A stretch of DNA of 64,000 nucleotides, taken from NCBI GenBank assembly GCA_037953745.1, contig JBAKBP010001616.1:1-64000 (forward strand), read 5' to 3'. The notes under the pieces were generated by a model. That model had not been told where the DNA came from. It saw nothing but the letters and a program-made list of their open reading frames with translations, and did no database searches. Positions 60,562 to 64,000 of this stretch are shown piece by piece. Origin of the DNA: Lithodes maja. Its lineage: Eukaryota > Arthropoda > Malacostraca > Decapoda > Lithodidae. Both the position numbers and the translations under genes were made by a program. The first letter of the stretch is position 1; each line of letters opens with the position of its first letter.

Positions 60562-61114
60562 GTGGCCCTACTGTCACCTTTGTTTACTTTCAAGGAAAAG
60601 GGGGGGGGGGGTGCAGTCAGTGTAACATAGGACACCCTAGACCCCGCCAGAGTATAAGAGCTGTGATACAATTAGGGTTAATGTGATATGAAAAATTTCT
60701 CTGCGAGAAATTGTGCTAGTACAATGTTAGTACAAAACAATGGAGTTGTTATAGTAGTTTAGCTGTGAAAGCAATTACAGTGGAGATTTTTTGCAAATTA
60801 TTTTTCACGAATATTATGGGGTTTATTATGTGCACATGTAAACTTATAACTTGTTATTTTTTGTCACCACTCGTTGAGTGGGGTGCCTTGGTAACTACAG
60901 ATCTGTTCACAGAATCTCCAGAGTTACCCCCTTTTTTGTCAAGCAGGCTTCTTTGAAGCACGCACCTGCTTGAACCCCCTTTTTTGTATTTATATGGTCT
61001 GCGCCGTAATTAAATATATTTTGTCAAAGTAAGAATACTATGTGGTTGTTTGATTATCTGCTTTGCTAGAGTTATGATATGATTACGAATGTCCCCCTCC
61101 AGTCTTAGAAATCA
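60562..61114 (+). other. DIRS A2 3' non-coding sequence
   Basis: Similar to 23554-24114 of copy B (inverted), with a G run near 60600 where B has a C run on the plus strand. No gene. Confidence 0.6.
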
Positions 61115-61228
61115 GGCATGTTCGTCAATGATGGAGGGGCCACTAATAAATTATAGGTTTGACTCCTGTAAGGAGATAAAGAAAACCTAATATTTAGTAG
61201 TGGCCCCGTAATCATTGACGACTGGGGC
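61115..61228. repeat. DIRS A2 internal complementary region
   Basis: Contains the whole terminal palindrome (GTCAATGAT and GGGGCCACTA arms around CTCCTGTAAGGAG), ending GACGACTGGGG, in the same relative place as in copy B. Confidence 0.8.
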
Positions 61229-61293
61229 CCTCCCGACCGTCCCCTCCCCATTCGTTGATGTATTAAGGATTTTGGTTTACTTGATATGTCAGT

Positions 61294-61650
61294 GAAGGAA
61301 GAATGACGCCTGAATCAGCGTCTGGTCAAAGATCCACACAAGTACATCCACGATATGATGGAAAGCTTATTGGATAGTTATTCTTATTTTCTTTTTGTTT
61401 TTATTTTTTACGAAGTTTTTTTTTTTCGTAGTGAGAACCCAATTCATAATGACTGAAGCCATGAGTGAGGTCGCGTGCGCTCATGATGAAGGCTCCTCAG
61501 ATTTTAAATGCTCTGCGCGGTAGATTCAAACTACGGCGGATTAGTGTTTGAAGAGGATGCCTTATGTAATAGGCATGTTCGTCAATGATTACGGGGCCAC
61601 TACTAAATATTAGGTTTTCTTTATCTCCTTACAGGAGTCAAACCTATAAT
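61294..61650. repeat. DIRS A2 right terminal repeat
   Basis: From GAAGGAAGAATGACGCC outward to TCAAACCTATAAT, matching the B right ITR in the same orientation, so it is the outer right end of a plus-strand element. The terminal palindrome is in the opposite arm order from the internal copy (ATTACGGGGCC rather than ATGGAGGGGCC first). Confidence 0.82.
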
Positions 61651-62280
61651 GTGGCAGGAGACATCCTGTCTATTTGGTGGGGTTTTGAGGGGTTCTGACT
61701 TTCTCTTGTAAGTCAGTCTCCTTCAAAAGCTTGTTTTTTTCCTCCGGCGATCTTTCTGTGTATCGATGCCGGAGACTCGCCTTGCAGGCGAGAAAGGAAC
61801 TAGCCAAATTACCCGGAGTGGTGTGCTGTACCACTATGCCCGGCAGAAATGCGGATTCTCAAAGGAATCTTGGCCCGACTGAGTGAACTCGCCCAGACCA
61901 AGAGCCTCACGCGGCATGACCAGACTTATACGCGCCTGGCGAAACAGTCCAGTGATTACTATCCTTCCGGTCTTTTAGACAAAGGGTTAGTGTGCTTTTA
62001 AGTTTATTACGGGCCAGTGACACTTTGTCACTGGTAAGCAGTTCTAAAGACGACAAAAATTTTAGCGGTTTTGTCGCAGACAAGTACAGTGGAAGGATAG
62101 AGTAGCGGTTGGTCTACAGCTAACTTTCCGGCGTATTTGTGAGAATAATGATGTGTACCTCTCGGTTTATCCTTATGAGCATTGATTCCTGGAAATTTTC
62201 TATTTCCAGATCACGGCACTTCAGTAGCAGCACAGGTCGGCAGGGGAAGGGGCCGATCCCGGCGGGGGGTTAGCTCCATC
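61651..62280 (+). other. DIRS C 5' leader
   Basis: Follows the A2 terminus without a terminal repeat of its own, so A2 probably inserted into this leader. It has three CCGGCG sites, the reverse of those in the B leader, and GAGCATTGATTCCTGGAAATTTT just ahead of gag as in B. That is followed by a pyrimidine tract and CAG, a possible splice acceptor at about 62210. No gene. Confidence 0.5.
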
Positions 62281-64000
62281 ATGCCTCTAGTTGTTCTGTG
62301 TGCTACGCCTACTTGCTCTCTTATACCCTTGTTTGCACACAAATTTTGTATCAAGTGTGTAAAATGCCTCGATAGATCACGAGGTATTTGGGTATCCAAA
62401 AAGTGCGCCATTTGTTCCGAACTTTGTTCAAATTTATTTGGTAAGAAAAATAATTCATGTCTTGTAGCACTCAAGGAAATAAAGAACACTTTTAATGCCT
62501 ACACAAAAGACATTGCCCATAAGGCCCTACACTGTGACGATGAGGTGCTTTGGGGGCACTTGGTTATCAAATCACCAGTGCTGAAGTTAACACCGGCTAA
62601 ATCTACTAAATCTAAAACCAAAACTAAATTTCTATCTAAAGAGCTAGTGAGTAGTGACGAGAGCAGTGATTTTAGCAAGGCATCCCCCCCCCCCGGCCGC
62701 CAGAAGAGGGACTGTTCACCTTCACCGAGTGACCGCTCAAGGTCCCGGTCGAGGACCCTCCTCAGGCATTCTAGACACTTTTCAGTAGAGTCTTCAAGAT
62801 CTCACAAGAGAGGAAAAGATGACGAGGCGACATCTAGTCATAGAAAATCAGAGAAGGGACATAAAAGTTCCCGCAAGGAGGAGACGCAGTCGCGGGCCCG
62901 CGGCACCGGCCAACGCCGGAGCTGCGGTCATTTCCCTCCATCCCCACCTCCGTGCCTAACGTCCAATCTGGCACCTCAGAGGTGGGGACGGAGGGAACCG
63001 AGTCAACTCCCAGGGAGGAATCGAGGGAATCGTTAAGTGTGAATCAGGACATACATTTTGCAATACCAAAATTGAACTTACCTGTCAGTAGGCCCCCAAT
63101 AGTGTCATAAAGAGTGTTAGCTGAACAGTATCGGGGATATACATCAGGCAGGCATCAGGACCTTATTAGTTCACAGGGTAGTCAAGTGATACCTGATTCT
63201 CAACCTCCTAATCCAGGTCGAGGTGTGTGGAGACAATCAGAACCCTCATTAGTGGAGAACAATGTACGGTTCCAAGACAGTGTCAGGGACATGGAGGATA
63301 TTGAAATTATTCCTTCCTCAGTGCCGGACTTACCTTGGCCGGCTTTTACTCCACGGTCAGATCCGCAGCAACAACAGCCGGAACCGTTAGAGGTACAAGA
63401 AGAGCCAGAAGTGGTAGAACTACCTTCGGCTCAACCACCACACACAGAGGATGGTTCAGAAGTGGGGTCAGAGTCTTCCAAGGAGTCACATAGTAAATAT
63501 ATAACTACTGATGATTTAGATTATATCTTGCATAAAGTTATGCGTCAATACAATGTACCAAAGGCTCAGGATACTCTCATTGCTCCGCCGGGAGCTCCCC
63601 CGATAGGGTCGGCTGTGCGGCCCCTAGAACCTTCCAGACTTGTTCCTAATAGATCACTCCCACAAAGTAACATAATCCCAGTGAACACTACGGCAAGTGG
63701 CACTATAGTGCCCGCCTCCTTGACCACTACCAATGTTCGCGTTATCACGGATATTACCCCTCCCCCTCTAGATAAAACCTCACATAGAAGAGGCCCTATT
63801 CCGCTTTTACATGGTCCCGACTGCTCGTGGGTGCCGGCTATTGCTAAAAACCCGAGCCTGGCACAGACAACATTATCGGGGGAGATCCCAGTGCCTACGG
63901 AATGGGTGATAGAAGTTAGAAGAAGTAAGAAACAAAGGGTCAAAGACTCACAAGGGCAAGTTTCAGATGTTACTATCAAAGCCATTCCAAATGTGTATTC
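62281..64000 (+). pseudogene. DIRS C gag (runs off the window)
   Basis: From ATG 62281 the first frame has the same eight-residue Cys/His pattern as copy B, then an Arg/Ser-rich stretch (SRSRSRTLLRHSR), and stops at 63034-63036. The gene continues in another frame with a stop at 63108-63110, then stays open to the window end: SSVPDLPW, LPSAQP, TNVRVITD, PPPLDK, LSGEIPVPTEW, IKAIPNVYS. So one frameshift and one nonsense codon separate an otherwise clear Gag. It aligns with A1 and B but belongs to a separate subfamily. Confidence 0.78.

Larger units (their letters stand above)
56546..61650 (+). mobile_element. DIRS copy A2, 3' two thirds
   Basis: RT from just before APRLFTK onward, RNase H, tyrosine recombinase, 3' non-coding region, internal complementary region and right terminal repeat. 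Protein similarity to copy B is much higher than that of the A1 fragments, and about 67 RT codons are missing between A1 and A2. A2 is therefore probably a separate copy whose 5' part was lost or moved. The right end abuts DIRS C leader sequence. Confidence 0.82.

Noticed and set aside
1..64000. Host protein-coding or RNA genes
   Set aside because: Every ORF with recognisable motifs belongs to a mobile element. The remaining stretches are element leaders, LTRs or simple repeats.

Overview
This window is eukaryotic, repeat-dominated DNA with no recognisable host gene. Everything I can identify is mobile-element sequence: DIRS-type tyrosine-recombinase retrotransposons, Ty3/gypsy LTR elements of two kinds, a Jockey-superfamily LINE, piggyBac and pogo/Tigger-type DNA transposons, and tRNA-derived SINEs with ATT or A tails. 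This mix (abundant DIRS elements, Gmr1-like gypsy elements, ATT microsatellites) suggests an aquatic invertebrate, most likely a decapod crustacean. That assignment is an inference, because no marker gene is present.

Left third (1-22313). The window opens in the last 135 bases of a Gmr1-type LTR lying in a DIRS gag gene (copy A1, + strand). A LINE (about 755-16424) interrupts that gag. The LINE's reverse transcriptase is in turn split by a complete gypsy element (2740-15292, coding on the minus strand) with 3.2-3.4 kb LTRs, a GGTA target duplication, a tRNA-Leu primer site, and gag and pol separated by one in-frame TGA. DIRS A1 resumes at 16425 and stops at a pogo-like terminus at 18014. A piggyBac element with a broken transposase follows from 18788.

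Middle (22315-56545). A Gmr1-like gypsy element (copy 2, minus strand) is the scaffold. DIRS B (22914-32996, minus) sits in its left LTR and carries a TTAA-flanked piggyBac-type insertion with a SINE inside its recombinase gene. A second, very different DIRS element (D, 34139-51551, plus) sits in its pol. D contains a fresh, apparently intact Gmr1-like element (copy 1, 35305-44487, minus): two 1780-bp LTRs, one 1699-codon ORF, and integrase placed before reverse transcriptase. The coding part of D (about 45.5-50.6 kb) is strongly depleted of adenine on the + strand, and several catalytic Asp codons read Ala.

Right (56546-64000). DIRS A2 (plus, close to B in sequence) gives RT-RNase H and a tyrosine recombinase split by a solo Gmr1-type LTR (58235-59936, GTCT duplication). 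A2 ends with the internal complementary region and terminal repeat typical of DIRS elements at 61650. It abuts the leader and gag of another DIRS copy (C), which runs off the window.

How it fits together: nested borders give the order C > A2 > Gmr1 copy 2 > D > Gmr1 copy 1, and C > A2 > Gmr1 copy 2 > B > piggyBac-type insertion > SINE. The innermost gypsy elements look youngest, with nearly identical LTRs and open frames. The outer DIRS and LINE copies carry frameshifts and stops. Boundaries between 18014 and 22315 and the left border of Gmr1 copy 2 remain unresolved.
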